Part shown: positions 17,581 through 26,661 of the stretch, piece after piece
How positions within the stretch are numbered: position 1 is the stretch's first letter
Layout: the number at the start of each line of letters is the position of its first letter
Assembly: GCF_019029495.1 (NCBI RefSeq)
Contig: NZ_JAERQM010000005.1
Location: 401,725 to 465,724, forward strand
DNA from: Falsiroseomonas oleicola
GTDB taxonomy: Bacteria; Pseudomonadota; Alphaproteobacteria; Acetobacterales; Acetobacteraceae
Reading direction: 5' to 3'
Length of the DNA: 64,000 nucleotides
Made by a program: the position numbers and the translations under genes
Notes under the pieces: model-generated
Seen by the model: only the letters and a program-made list of their open reading frames with translations
Told to the model about the DNA's origin: nothing
Database searches by the model: none

Positions 17581-18324
17581 ATGAACCCCGCCGACATCGC
17601 CTTCCTCGCCGGCGCCGCCTTCTTCACCTCCGCGCTGACGGCCGTGGTGGGGGCGGGGGGCGGCACGGCGCTGATCGCCATCATGCTGCAGGTGATGCCG
17701 CCGGTGGCCGCGATTCCGGTGCATGGCGCGGTGCAGCTCGCCTCCAACATCTGGCGGGTGATCCTGCTGCGGGACCGGCTGGTCTGGCCGATCATCTGGC
17801 GCTTCGCACTGCTGATGCCGGCGGGGGTCGCGCTCGGGCTCTGGCTGTTCCAGGGCCTGCCGACCGAGGCAGTGCAGATGCTGATCGGGTTCTTCGTGCT
17901 GCTGTCGCTGTTCACCCGGCAGATGAAGCGCTTCCACGATCGCGACCTGCCGCTCTGGGCCTTCGTGCCCGTGGGCTTCGTGACCGGCGCGCTGAACATG
18001 GTGGTGGGCGTGATCGCGCCGATCCTGGGCGTGCTGGTGATCCGCCGCGACCTGGCCAAGGAACAGGTTGTCGGCACGCTCGGCGTCTTCGGGGTGGTGG
18101 GCAACCTGTTGAAGGTGGCGGGCTTCACCCTGGTCGGGTTCAGCTTCGCCGAATATGGCACCACCATCCTCTGGATGATCCCGGCCGCGCTGGTCGGCAC
18201 GACGGTGGGGCAGGTGGCGCTAAGCCGGATGGAGGAACGCCATTTCCTGCCGATCTTCCGGCTGGTGCTGGCGGTGCTGGCACTCAAGCTGATCGTCTGG
18301 GACGGCCTGGCCCGACTGCTTTAA
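17581..18324 (+). CDS. TauE/SafE family membrane exporter
   Basis: A 247-residue polytopic inner-membrane protein with about eight hydrophobic segments. The N-terminal half has FLAGAAFFTSALTAVVGAGGG and the second half repeats the pattern at GFVTGALNMVVGVIAPILGV, the duplicated GxxxG-rich repeat of the TauE/SafE (UPF0721) family. Members export sulfite, sulfoacetate or other organic anions. The start MNPADIAFLA at 17581 places the first helix properly. It is divergent from an AraC-type regulator and its stop overlaps the stop of the small gene downstream by four bases. Confidence 0.88.
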   Translation: MNPADIAFLAGAAFFTSALTAVVGAGGGTALIAIMLQVMPPVAAIPVHGAVQLASNIWRVILLRDRLVWPIIWRFALLMPAGVALGLWLFQGLPTEAVQMLIGFFVLLSLFTRQMKRFHDRDLPLWAFVPVGFVTGALNMVVGVIAPILGVLVIRRDLAKEQVVGTLGVFGVVGNLLKVAGFTLVGFSFAEYGTTILWMIPAALVGTTVGQVALSRMEERHFLPIFRLVLAVLALKLIVWDGLARLL

Positions 18325-18560
18325 CCCAAGGCCCGCGCGATCGCCTCCCCTTCCGCCGCCGTATCGCCGCGCCCCGGCTGGCGCCCGGCGCGGTGGTACC
18401 AGTAGCCGGCATTGGCCTCGTCGCCCTCGATCCGGTGCAGCCAGCCATGCACCCAGGCGGCGTCCTTCCCCGGATCGGCCTGGGCGATGGCATGCGCCGC
18501 CTCCCAATCCCCGTCCAAAGCGAGGCGGATGGCGCGCAACAATGGCCTGGTCTCCGTCAT
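18321..18560 (-). CDS. Conserved hypothetical protein, 79 residues
   Basis: A small cytosolic protein of unknown function. The sequence LDGDWEAAHAIAQADPGKDAAWVHGWLHRIEGDEANAGYWYHRAG (given here only as its two motifs DGDWEAAHAIAQ and WVHGWLHRIEGDEANA) recurs as a stand-alone small protein in alphaproteobacteria. The start ATG overlaps the stop TGA of the FbpB-type permease gene (ATGA), so the two are cotranscribed and probably coupled. Its 3' end overlaps the convergent exporter gene by four bases. Confidence 0.75.
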   Translation of the reverse strand: MTETRPLLRAIRLALDGDWEAAHAIAQADPGKDAAWVHGWLHRIEGDEANAGYWYHRAGRQPGRGDTAAEGEAIARALG

Positions 18561-20230
18561 CCCCGCCGCATCCCCCGCACCAGGGCCGCCACCGGCAGCA
18601 GCCCCACCAGCACGATCAGCAGCGCGGCCGTCGAAGCCTCCGCCAGCCTTTCGTCGGAGGCGAGATTGTGCACGCGCACCGCCAGCGTGTCGAAGTCGAA
18701 GGGCCTTACGATCAGCGTCGCCGGAAGTTCCTTCATCGTATCGACGAAGACCAGCACGCCGGCCGTCATCAGCGCCCCGCGCGCCAGCGGCAGTTCGACG
18801 GCCCGCACCGCCTGGCCCGGCGTGCGCCCCAGCACGCGCGCCGCGCCGAACAGGCTGGGCCGAATGCGGGAAAGCCCAGATTCCACAGCCGAGAGCGCGA
18901 CACCCAGAAAGCGCACCAGATAGGCAAAGACCAGCGCCGCGATGCTGCCCGACAGCAGCAGCCCGGTGGAGACGCCGAAACGCGCCCGCATCCAGGCATC
19001 GAGCGCATTGTCGAAGATCGCGAAGGGCACCAGCGCCCCCACCGCGATCACCGATCCCGGCAGCGCATAGCCCAGCGACGCCACCCGGTTGGCCGAGGCC
19101 CGGAGGCGGGAGGGATAGAGCCGCTGCCCCCAGGCCAGCAGCGCCGCCAGCGCCACGGCCAGCACGGCGGTCAGCCCGGCCAGGGTGATGCTGTTGCGCG
19201 CGAAGGGCAGAGTGCGCTGCGGGTCGAAGGGGTCGCCCGCTTCCAGCATCAGCCCGAACAGCGCGGCGCCCGGGATGAGGAAGCCGATCAGCACCGGCAG
19301 CAGGCAGACCAGGATCGCCACAACCTGCTTCCAGCCATGCAGCACCACCGGCCGCAGCGGCGGGTTGCGCGTGGTGGTGGGATGAAAACGCCGCCCGCCG
19401 CGGGAGGCCCGTTCCAGCAGCAGCAGCATCGCCACCAGCCCCATCAGCGCGGTGGCGAGCTGCGCCGCCGCAGGCCGGTCCGCCAGGCCGAACCAGGCAT
19501 CGTAGATGCCGGTGGTGAAGGTGCGGACGGCGAAATGCTGCACCGTGCCGAAATCCGCCAGCGTCTCCATCAGCACCAGCGCCAGCCCGCCGGCGAGCGC
19601 CGGGCGCGCCATCGGCAGCGCCACATGCAGGAAGGTGCGCGGCAGGCCGTGGCCCAGGGTGCGCGATGCCTCCAGCAGGCAGACGCTCTGTTGCAGGAAG
19701 GCGGCGCGGCACAGCAGGTAGACGTAAGGATACAGCACCGCGGCCAACATCAGCGCGGCCCCCGGCAGGCTGCGGATTTCGGGGAACCAGTATTCCCCCC
19801 AGCGCAGCCCCGTCACCTCCCGCAATGTGGTCTGCACCGGCCCTGCGACATCCAGCAGCCAGACATAGGTATAGCCGCAGACGTAGGCCGGCATGGCCAG
19901 CGGCAGCAGCAGCGCCACCTCGATCACGCCACGGCCGCGAAAGGCGCAGGTGGCGACCAGCCAGGCGGTGACCGCGCCCATCACGGCGGCCAGCAGCCCG
20001 ACCAGCACCGAGAGCAGCACCGAATTGACCAGCAGTTCGGGCAGCAGGGTCCGCAGCAGGTAGGACCAGTCCTGCGATTGCGGGGTTGCCGCCGTGACCA
20101 GAACCGCGAAAAGCGGCGCCGCGATCAGCCCCGCGGCCAGCAGCGAGGCCCAGGCCCAGGCAGGCGCCATCCGCCGGCCGCGCGGCGCACCCGGGCGTTG
20201 GCGTTCGGCCGGAAAGCCGGCGAGCGACAT
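18557..20230 (-). CDS. fbpB: Iron(III) ABC transporter permease (FbpB type, fused double permease)
   Basis: A 557-residue inner-membrane protein with about twelve hydrophobic segments, which is two fused permease halves. Each half carries an EAA-type loop for the ATPase: EASRTLGHGLPRTFLHVALP in the first half and GAARVLGRTPGQAVRAVELP in the second. The segments NSVLLSVLVGLLAAVMG and MPAYVCGYTYVWLLD match Fe(3+) permeases of the Fbp/Sfu group. The start at 20230 was chosen for a short cytosolic N-terminus. The natural partner is the binding protein at 14252-15289; the FbpC ATPase is not in the window. Confidence 0.9.
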   Translation of the reverse strand: MSLAGFPAERQRPGAPRGRRMAPAWAWASLLAAGLIAAPLFAVLVTAATPQSQDWSYLLRTLLPELLVNSVLLSVLVGLLAAVMGAVTAWLVATCAFRGRGVIEVALLLPLAMPAYVCGYTYVWLLDVAGPVQTTLREVTGLRWGEYWFPEIRSLPGAALMLAAVLYPYVYLLCRAAFLQQSVCLLEASRTLGHGLPRTFLHVALPMARPALAGGLALVLMETLADFGTVQHFAVRTFTTGIYDAWFGLADRPAAAQLATALMGLVAMLLLLERASRGGRRFHPTTTRNPPLRPVVLHGWKQVVAILVCLLPVLIGFLIPGAALFGLMLEAGDPFDPQRTLPFARNSITLAGLTAVLAVALAALLAWGQRLYPSRLRASANRVASLGYALPGSVIAVGALVPFAIFDNALDAWMRARFGVSTGLLLSGSIAALVFAYLVRFLGVALSAVESGLSRIRPSLFGAARVLGRTPGQAVRAVELPLARGALMTAGVLVFVDTMKELPATLIVRPFDFDTLAVRVHNLASDERLAEASTAALLIVLVGLLPVAALVRGMRRG

Positions 20231-20238
20231 CGCTCCGC

Positions 20239-20883
20239 TCAGGCCCCCGTCTTTTCCTTGCGCGCCGCCAGTTCGGCGGCGCTCACCCGCTTCACCTCCA
20301 GGCGGTCGCCGGTGCGCGTGTACCAGCCCGCGCCATGCATGCGGCCGACCAAGCCGAGGGCCGTGCTGTCGATGTAGCAGCGTTCCGGGTCCATCACCGC
20401 CGCATCGGCGATGTGCATGGCCCGCACCAGGCCCAGCACCAGGGAATGGCTGCCCATCTCCACCGTCTTGAACAGGGTGCATTCCAGCGCCACCGGGCTC
20501 GCGGCGAGTCGCGGCGGGCCGACCTTGGTGGAGGCGATGGTGGCGAGGTCGGCCTCGGCCAGTTCATCCACCCCGGCGGGGAAGTCGGCGGCGGTGATGT
20601 TCATCGCCGGCAGCGCATCCTCCGGCACCAGGCAGACGGTGAATTCGCCGGTGGCCGCGATATTGGCGCCGGTGTCCTTGGCCGCACCGCTCGGCCGGTT
20701 GCCGATGCCCAGCGCCACGATCGGCGGGTCGGAGCCGAAGACGTTGAAGAAGGAATAGGGTGCCGCGTTCAGCACCCCGGCCGCATCCTGCGTCACCACC
20801 CAGGCGATGGGGCGCGGCACCACCGTGGAGGTCAGCAGCTTGTAGCGGCTCGCGACCGGCAGGGCATCGAGGTCGAACAGCAT
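20239..20883 (-). CDS. Flavin reductase family protein (FMN-binding split barrel)
   Basis: A 214-residue flavoprotein of the DIM6/NTAB family. The FMN-binding segments are visible: LLTSTVVPRPIAWVVTQDAAG, NAAPYSFFNVFGSDPPIVALG and the NIAATGEFTVCLV strand. Members reduce FMN with NAD(P)H for monooxygenase partners or act alone. The start at 20883 matches family length. It precedes the permease gene on the same strand by eight bases, so the three genes 20883 to 18321 may be one transcript; a ferric reductase role is possible but is inference. Confidence 0.85.
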   Translation of the reverse strand: MLFDLDALPVASRYKLLTSTVVPRPIAWVVTQDAAGVLNAAPYSFFNVFGSDPPIVALGIGNRPSGAAKDTGANIAATGEFTVCLVPEDALPAMNITAADFPAGVDELAEADLATIASTKVGPPRLAASPVALECTLFKTVEMGSHSLVLGLVRAMHIADAAVMDPERCYIDSTALGLVGRMHGAGWYTRTGDRLEVKRVSAAELAARKEKTGA

Positions 20884-20946
20884 GGGGCGGGCTCCGGCGG
20901 CTATGGGGGCTTACTGCCGCCGCGGGTCCGCCCTGTCGAGGGGGAG

Positions 20947-21303
20947 CTAGCTCTGGCGGTCCTTCGGCACCTGCATGGCGCGCAGCTCCCCCTCCGCCAC
21001 CAGCTCTGCCGATTCGGCCAACGCCGCGGTCAGCGGCAGGCCGAGGGAGCGTGCCGCCCGCACCAGCGCCGCGCCGCACAGCCGCAGCGTGTCGATGGAT
21101 GTGCAATCCGGCGCCTGGCTGGCCCGGATTCGCGCCTCATCCGGATCGACCATGTCGAAGACGAAGGTGCGGCTGCCATCCTCATGGCGCGTGACCAGCG
21201 GCGTTTCCTGAAGCAGCGCGCGCAGCAGATCCTGGTCGGGCAGCGTTTCCAGCCGCCCGGCGCGGTCGTGAACGAACAAGGTGATCCTGGCGACCTGGCT
21301 CAT
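20947..21303 (-). CDS. Hypothetical protein, 118 residues
   Basis: A soluble protein of unknown function. The start ATG at 21303 follows AGGAGGGTC, a strong ribosome site; the frame is open 15 codons further up without such a site. Residues FVHDRAGRLETLPDQDLLRALL and RTFVFDMVDPDEARIRASQ are visible, with two cysteines in CTSIDTLRLCG. The C-terminal half is helical (AALVRAARSLGLPLTAALAE). No known motif is recognised. It lies between a hydroxyacid dehydrogenase gene and the flavin reductase gene, all on the minus strand. Confidence 0.55.
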   Translation of the reverse strand: MSQVARITLFVHDRAGRLETLPDQDLLRALLQETPLVTRHEDGSRTFVFDMVDPDEARIRASQAPDCTSIDTLRLCGAALVRAARSLGLPLTAALAESAELVAEGELRAMQVPKDRQS

Positions 21304-21423
21304 GACCCTCCTCGGCCGTTCCGGCACGACGCGGCTTCGCACCGGCATGGGCGAAACAGACGCAACACAATCCGTATCGAAACCACCCCTGGTTGAATGT
21401 CAAGCTGGAACAGTCGGAATGTG

Positions 21424-22401
21424 TCAGCCAACACCATCCGGTGCAGCCGATCCGTGCAGCAGCACGGCATCCACATTGTCCAGCGCGCGGCGGCCCATGG
21501 CATCGCGCGTCTCGATGGTGGCGCTGCCGAGATGCGGCAGCAGCGCGACATTCTCGAGTCCCAGATAGCCCGGGAACACCTTCGGCTCCCCGTCATAGAC
21601 ATCGAGGCCGGCGGCGCGGATATGGCCGGAGGTCAACGCCGCGACCAGGGCCGCATCATCGACCGACCCGCCACGGCCGGTATTGATGACCAGCGCCCCC
21701 TTCGGCATCCAGGAGAGCCGCTCCGGATTCAGCCACTTACGAGTTGCCTCGCCGCCCGGCATATGCATCGACAGGACGTCGATGGAGGACAGGAAGTCCC
21801 GGTCGTCGTCGTGGAAGGTGGCGCCCTGTTCCAGCTCGGGCGGGGCGCGGCGCAGGTCGCGGTAGTGGATTTCCATGCGGAAGCCGCGCGCCATGGCGGC
21901 CAGTTCGCGGCCGATGCGGCCGAAGCCGGCGATGCCGAGGCGCTTGCCCTCCAGCGTCACGCCCATGAGCTGGGTCGGCGCCCAGCCGTCCCATTTGCCG
22001 GCGCGGACCATGCGCTCGCCCTCTCCGGCGCGGCGGGCAGCCATCAGCATCAGGGTGAAGGCGGTCTCGGCGGTGGCGAAGGACAGCACCTCGGGCGTAT
22101 TGGCCACGGTGATGCCGCGGGCCTTCGCACTGGCGACGTCGATATGGTCGGTGCCGACCGAGAAGGTGGCGACGATCTTCACGCTGTCCGGCAGGGCGGC
22201 TATGGTGGCAGCCCCCATCGGGTCGCCGGCGGCGCAGAGAATGCCGGCGGCGCCAACCTCCGCCGCACGGCGGGCAATTTCCGCCCCATCGCGGTACCAG
22301 GGCGCATCCGCGCTGTTCAGCCGGGCGTCGTAGTCGCGCGCGGCGCGGGCCTCGATGGCCTCGGGCAGGCGGCGGGTCAGCAGCAGGATGGGCTTCGGCA
22401 T
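21424..22401 (-). CDS. D-2-hydroxyacid dehydrogenase (glyoxylate/hydroxypyruvate reductase type)
   Basis: A 325-residue NAD(P)-dependent dehydrogenase. The nucleotide motif is GIAGFGRIGRELAAMARGF. The catalytic Arg lies in VINTGRGGSVDDAALVAAL, the Glu in AAGLDVYDGEP, and the His in ALLPHLGSAT. The substrate-loop segment FSVGTDHIDVASAKARGI is also conserved. These are the landmarks of D-glycerate/glyoxylate reductases, which reduce glyoxylate or hydroxypyruvate. The start at 22401 gives MPKPILLLTRRLP. It is divergent from the SDR gene at 22514 with a 112-base gap that must hold both promoters. Confidence 0.92.
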   Translation of the reverse strand: MPKPILLLTRRLPEAIEARAARDYDARLNSADAPWYRDGAEIARRAAEVGAAGILCAAGDPMGAATIAALPDSVKIVATFSVGTDHIDVASAKARGITVANTPEVLSFATAETAFTLMLMAARRAGEGERMVRAGKWDGWAPTQLMGVTLEGKRLGIAGFGRIGRELAAMARGFRMEIHYRDLRRAPPELEQGATFHDDDRDFLSSIDVLSMHMPGGEATRKWLNPERLSWMPKGALVINTGRGGSVDDAALVAALTSGHIRAAGLDVYDGEPKVFPGYLGLENVALLPHLGSATIETRDAMGRRALDNVDAVLLHGSAAPDGVG

Positions 22402-22513
22402 GGTGGAACGGCTCCCCGGTCAGTTTCCCATCTTGGTAGCAGAGACCGCCTGGCTTGCCAGCCGGGGCCTGCGGTAGCAGGTTCCCGCCAACCGCCGCAG
22501 AAGGAATGACAAG

Positions 22514-23305
22514 ATGGATCTGGGTCTCAAGGGCAAGCGCGCCCTGGTGATGGGTGCCTCCAAGGGTCTCGGCCGCGCGATCGCGGACAGCCTGGCGGCC
22601 GAGGGCGCCGCCGTGGTGGTCAGCGGCCGCGACCAGGCGACGCTGGATAAGGTGGCGGGTGAGCTGAAGGCCGCCGGCGCCCCGCAGGCCTTTGGTGTGC
22701 CGGCGGATGTGGCCAGCGGCGCGGATATGGACCGGCTGGCGGATGAGGCCGCGCGGCTGATGGGCGGCGTCGATATCCTGGTGCTGAACCATGGCGGCCC
22801 GCCGCCCTGCATCGCCTCCGAGATCACAGATGCCTCGCTGCACACCTGGTTCGAGCAGATGGTCGCCTCGCCGATCCGCATCTGCAACCGGCTGATGCCG
22901 GCGATGCGCAAGCAGGGCTGGGGCCGCGTGATCGTGGTGGGCAGCACCGGCATGCAGCACCCGATTCCGAACCTCGCGCTGTCCAACACGCTGCGCGCCG
23001 CGATCTGGGGCTGGCTGAAGACGTTTTCGGGCGAGGTCGCGCAGGATGGCGTGACGATGAACGTTCTGGCACCCGGCAGCATCATGACCGGCCGCATCAC
23101 CCAAAACGCCGAATCGCGCGCGGCCAAGGCGGGCACCACGGCGGAGGCGGAGATCGCGCAGATGGCCGCCGAGATTCCGGCGAAGCGCATCGGCATGCCC
23201 GACGAGTTCGGCCCGATGGGCGCCTTCCTTGCCAGCGAGCGTGGCGGCTACATCACCGGCAGCATGATTCGTGTGGACGGCGGCCGCGTCCGCAGCATGC
23301 TGTAA
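22514..23305 (+). CDS. Short-chain dehydrogenase/reductase (SDR)
   Basis: A 263-residue NAD(P)-dependent oxidoreductase. The cofactor motif is MGASKGLGRAIADSLA, followed by LVLNHGGPPP, the variant of the NNAG motif. In place of the usual YxxxK motif after the Ser in VVGSTGMQHP the sequence reads NLALSNTLRAAIWGWLK, so the catalytic Tyr is not in its normal context; this places it with the atypical 3-oxoacyl-ACP-reductase-like SDRs. It is the first gene of the likely operon SDR / amidohydrolase / hyuA / orphan / hyuB. Substrate unknown. Confidence 0.85.
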   Translation: MDLGLKGKRALVMGASKGLGRAIADSLAAEGAAVVVSGRDQATLDKVAGELKAAGAPQAFGVPADVASGADMDRLADEAARLMGGVDILVLNHGGPPPCIASEITDASLHTWFEQMVASPIRICNRLMPAMRKQGWGRVIVVGSTGMQHPIPNLALSNTLRAAIWGWLKTFSGEVAQDGVTMNVLAPGSIMTGRITQNAESRAAKAGTTAEAEIAQMAAEIPAKRIGMPDEFGPMGAFLASERGGYITGSMIRVDGGRVRSML

Positions 23306-23317
23306 GGAATAGCTGCC

Positions 23318-24583
23318 GTGATCCCGAACCTCTCCCCCGATGTCGAGCTGGCCGCGAAGCTGTTCGACGCGTTGCGCGACGCCAGCTTCGACGGCGTCGG
23401 CATCACCCGCGACGCCTATGGCGCTGGTGAGCGACGCGCGCATGAGATCGTGTGCGCGGCGGCGGAGGGGATCGGGCTGGAATGCCGCGCGGACCCGGTG
23501 GGCAATCTGCTGATGACCCTGCCGGGCAGCGACCGCGCCGCGAAGCGCGTGCTGCTCGGCAGCCATCTGGACAGCGTGGCGGAAGGCGGCAATTTCGATG
23601 GCGCCGCCGGCGTGCTCTGCGGCCTGTCCGCGGTGGCCGGCATGAAGCGCGCCGGCTTCGTGCCGGGGCGCGACGTGACGGTGGTGGCGGTGCGGGCGGA
23701 GGAGGCGGGAAGCTGGTTTCCCATCTCCTACCCCGGTTCGCGCGGCGCGCTCGGCCTGCTGAAGCCGGAAGAACTCCAGGCGAAGCGGCAGGACAATGGC
23801 CGCTCGCTGGCCGACCATATGCGCGACGAAGGCTTCGATCCGGGCTTCGTCGAGGCCGGTGGCAAGACCTTCTCGCCCGACGACACCGCAGCCTTTCTCG
23901 AATTGCATATCGAGCAGGGGCCGGTGCTGGAAGGGCAGGGGGTGCCGGTCGGCATCGTCACCGGCATTCCCGGCAGCCGGCGCCTGCGCGCCGCGCGCGT
24001 GCTGGGCGAATACAACCATTCCGGCGCGACACCGCGAAAATACCGGCGCGACGCGGCGATTGCCCTCGCCGAACTGGCGCATCGCGTCGATGACCGCTGG
24101 GTGGAGCTGGAGGCGCGGGGCCATGTGCTGGTCGTCACCTTCTGCGTCATGGGCACGACCGAGGATGCCGGCTTCACCAAGATCGCCGGCGAGGCGCGCT
24201 TCCAGCTCGACGTGCGCAGCGTGAATCCGCGCAGCTGCGACCTGCTGATGGAAGCGCTGTACGACGCGGTGCCGGAGATCGAGGCGCGGCGCGGCGTGCG
24301 CTTCGAACTCGGCGCCGAGACCACGAGCCGCGCCGCGCCGATGGATGCGGAGATCCAGTCCGGCCTGGTGCGCGCGGCCGATGCGCTGGGCATCAGGCAT
24401 CTGGCGATGGCGAGCGGCGCCGGCCATGATGCGGCAGCCTTTGCCATGGCGGGCATCCCGGCCGGGATGATCTTCGTCCGCAATCAGAATGGCAGCCACA
24501 ATCCGAAGGAAGCGATGCGGATGGACGATTTTGCCGAGGCCTGTGCCGTCGTGACGCGCTGGGCGAGCGAGGCTTCGCAGTGA
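23318..24583 (+). CDS. M20 family Zn-dependent amidohydrolase (N-carbamoyl-L-amino acid hydrolase / allantoate amidohydrolase)
   Basis: A 421-residue metallo-amidase. Metal ligands are visible in LLGSHLDSVAEGGNFDGAAG (His, Asp), VRAEEAGSWF (Glu-Glu) and FLELHIEQGPVLE (His). The dimer-lid part follows with a conserved Asn-His in EYNHSGATP. Family members cleave N-carbamoyl-amino acids or allantoate. The start is GTG at 23318, 12 bases after the SDR stop, and the stop overlaps the GTG start of hyuA. With HyuA and HyuB downstream, a hydantoin or ureide degradation pathway is likely: ring opening, then carbamoyl removal by this enzyme. Confidence 0.9.
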   Translation: MIPNLSPDVELAAKLFDALRDASFDGVGITRDAYGAGERRAHEIVCAAAEGIGLECRADPVGNLLMTLPGSDRAAKRVLLGSHLDSVAEGGNFDGAAGVLCGLSAVAGMKRAGFVPGRDVTVVAVRAEEAGSWFPISYPGSRGALGLLKPEELQAKRQDNGRSLADHMRDEGFDPGFVEAGGKTFSPDDTAAFLELHIEQGPVLEGQGVPVGIVTGIPGSRRLRAARVLGEYNHSGATPRKYRRDAAIALAELAHRVDDRWVELEARGHVLVVTFCVMGTTEDAGFTKIAGEARFQLDVRSVNPRSCDLLMEALYDAVPEIEARRGVRFELGAETTSRAAPMDAEIQSGLVRAADALGIRHLAMASGAGHDAAAFAMAGIPAGMIFVRNQNGSHNPKEAMRMDDFAEACAVVTRWASEASQ

Positions 24584-26661
24584 GCGTTGGGGCACGCCTC
24601 GCCGTCGATATCGGCGGCACCTTCACCGATGTGGCCGTCGAGCGTGATGGCGAACGCTGGACCGGCAAGGTCCTGACCACGCCACATGCTCCGGAACTCG
24701 GCGTGCTCAACGGCGTGAAGCTGGTGATGGAGAAGGCGGGGCTGACGCCGGCTGATATCGCCCTCGTCATTCACGGCACCACGCTGGCCACCAATGCGAT
24801 CATCGAGCGCAAGGGTGCCAAGACCGCGCTGCTGACCACGGACGGGTTTCGGGACGTGCTCGCGCTGGGCAATGAGTCCCGCTACGACCAGTACGACCTC
24901 AACATCGACCTGCCGCAGCCGCTGATCCCGCGCCGCTGGCGCCTGACGGTGCCGGAGCGGCTGGACAATGAGGGGCGCATCCTGCTGGCGCTGGATGAGG
25001 CCGCGGTGCGGGCGCAGGTCGCTGTGATGCGCGCCGAGGGCATCGAGAGCCTGGCCATCGGCTTCCTGCATGCCTTCGTGAACCCGGCGCATGAAAAGCG
25101 CGCCGCCGCCATCGCGCACGAGATGTGGCCGGAACTGCCGATCTCGCTGTCTTCCGAAGTCTCGCCCGAGATGCGGGAGTGGGAGCGGTTTTCGACCACC
25201 GCGGCGAATGCCTATGTGCAGCCGCTGATGGCGAGCTATCTGCGGCGGCTGGAGACGGGCCTGAAGGAAGGCGGCTTCGGCTGCCCGCTGTTCATGATGC
25301 TGTCGGGTGGCGGGCTGACGACGCTCGACACCGCAGCGCGCTTCCCGATCCGCCTGGTCGAATCCGGCCCGGCCGGTGGCGCGATCTTCTCGGCGCATGT
25401 GGCCAAGCAGCGCGGATGGTCGAAGGTGCTGTCCTTCGACATGGGCGGCACCACCGCGAAGGTCTGCCTGATCGACGATTTCGCGCCGCAGGCGTCGCGT
25501 ACCTTCGAGGTCGCGCGCGTCGGCCGCTTCAAGAAGGGTTCTGGGCTGCCGCTGCGGATTCCGGTGATCGAGATGGTGGAGATCGGCGCCGGCGGCGGCT
25601 CCATCGCGCATCTCGATGCGCTGGGTCGCATCCAGGTCGGGCCGGAAAGCGCGGGCGCCGATCCGGGGCCGGCCTGCTATGGCCGCGGCGGCGACAAGCC
25701 GGCGGTGACGGATGCGAACCTGTCCCTCGGCCGCTACGAGCCGGACCTTTTTGCGGGCGGCGCGCTGAAGCTGCATGTGCAGCCGGCGCTCGACGCGCTG
25801 GAGGCGCATGTGGGCCGTGGGCTCGGGCTGGCGCCGGAGATGGCCGGGCTCGGCGTGGTCGAGATGGTGGACGAGAACATGGCCAATGCGGCGCGTGTCC
25901 ATGCCATCGAGTCTGGAAAAGGCTATGGCGGCCGCGGCATCATCGCCTTCGGTGGCGGCGGCCCGGTGCATGGCTATCGCGTGGCGGAGAAGATCGGCGT
26001 GGATCGCGTGCTGGTGCCGTCAGGGGCCGGCGTCGGCTCCGCCATCGGCTTTCTGCGCGCGCCGGTGGGCTATGAGGTGGTGAAGTCCCTGTACCAGCGG
26101 TTCCGCACCTTCGACGTCAGCGCGGTGAATGCGCTGCTGGCCGAGATGTCGGCCGAAGCGTCCCGCGTCGTGGCCGAAGGCTCCTTCGGCGCGCCGACCG
26201 AGGAGCATCGCATCGCCTTCATGCGCTATGTCGGCCAGGGGCATGAGATCAACGTGGCACTGCCCGCGCGCCCACTGACCGTGCAGGACGTGGCCGCGAT
26301 CCGCGCGGCCTACGACGCCGAATACACGCGCTTCTACGACCGGCCGGTGCCGGGCAGCGATGTCGAAATCCTGTCCTTCGCGGTCACGGTCGCGACGGTG
26401 GCGGATGCGGTGGAGCCGGTCGCCCCCGTCGCCGATGCGCCCGCCCCGGCGCCGATCCGCGTGCAGCAGGTGCGCGACACGGCCACGGGGCAGGTGGCGC
26501 CCTGGCAGGTCTATGACCGCGCCGAAATGCCGCCTGGCGCCACGGTGCCCGGGCCGTGCATCGTCTCCGAAGCCGAGACCAGCACGCTGGTCGGGCCGGG
26601 CTGGCGCTGCCGCGTCGATGGGCTGGGGTATCTGGAACTGACGAGAGGTGCGGGGCGATGA
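24580..26661 (+). CDS. hyuA: Hydantoinase/oxoprolinase subunit A (HyuA)
   Basis: A 693-residue ATP-dependent ring-opening enzyme subunit of the ASKHA fold. The phosphate-binding start is ARLAVDIGGTFTDVAVE. Further landmarks are IHGTTLATNAIIERKGAKTA, LSGGGLTTLDTAARFP, ESGPAGGAIFSA and LSFDMGGTTAKVCLID. Family members hydrolyse hydantoins or 5-oxoproline, or carboxylate acetone. The start is GTG at 24580, overlapping the preceding stop. Unusually, its stop overlaps the start of a low-GC orphan gene and not hyuB, which comes only 512 bases later. Confidence 0.93.
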   Translation: MSVGARLAVDIGGTFTDVAVERDGERWTGKVLTTPHAPELGVLNGVKLVMEKAGLTPADIALVIHGTTLATNAIIERKGAKTALLTTDGFRDVLALGNESRYDQYDLNIDLPQPLIPRRWRLTVPERLDNEGRILLALDEAAVRAQVAVMRAEGIESLAIGFLHAFVNPAHEKRAAAIAHEMWPELPISLSSEVSPEMREWERFSTTAANAYVQPLMASYLRRLETGLKEGGFGCPLFMMLSGGGLTTLDTAARFPIRLVESGPAGGAIFSAHVAKQRGWSKVLSFDMGGTTAKVCLIDDFAPQASRTFEVARVGRFKKGSGLPLRIPVIEMVEIGAGGGSIAHLDALGRIQVGPESAGADPGPACYGRGGDKPAVTDANLSLGRYEPDLFAGGALKLHVQPALDALEAHVGRGLGLAPEMAGLGVVEMVDENMANAARVHAIESGKGYGGRGIIAFGGGGPVHGYRVAEKIGVDRVLVPSGAGVGSAIGFLRAPVGYEVVKSLYQRFRTFDVSAVNALLAEMSAEASRVVAEGSFGAPTEEHRIAFMRYVGQGHEINVALPARPLTVQDVAAIRAAYDAEYTRFYDRPVPGSDVEILSFAVTVATVADAVEPVAPVADAPAPAPIRVQQVRDTATGQVAPWQVYDRAEMPPGATVPGPCIVSEAETSTLVGPGWRCRVDGLGYLELTRGAGR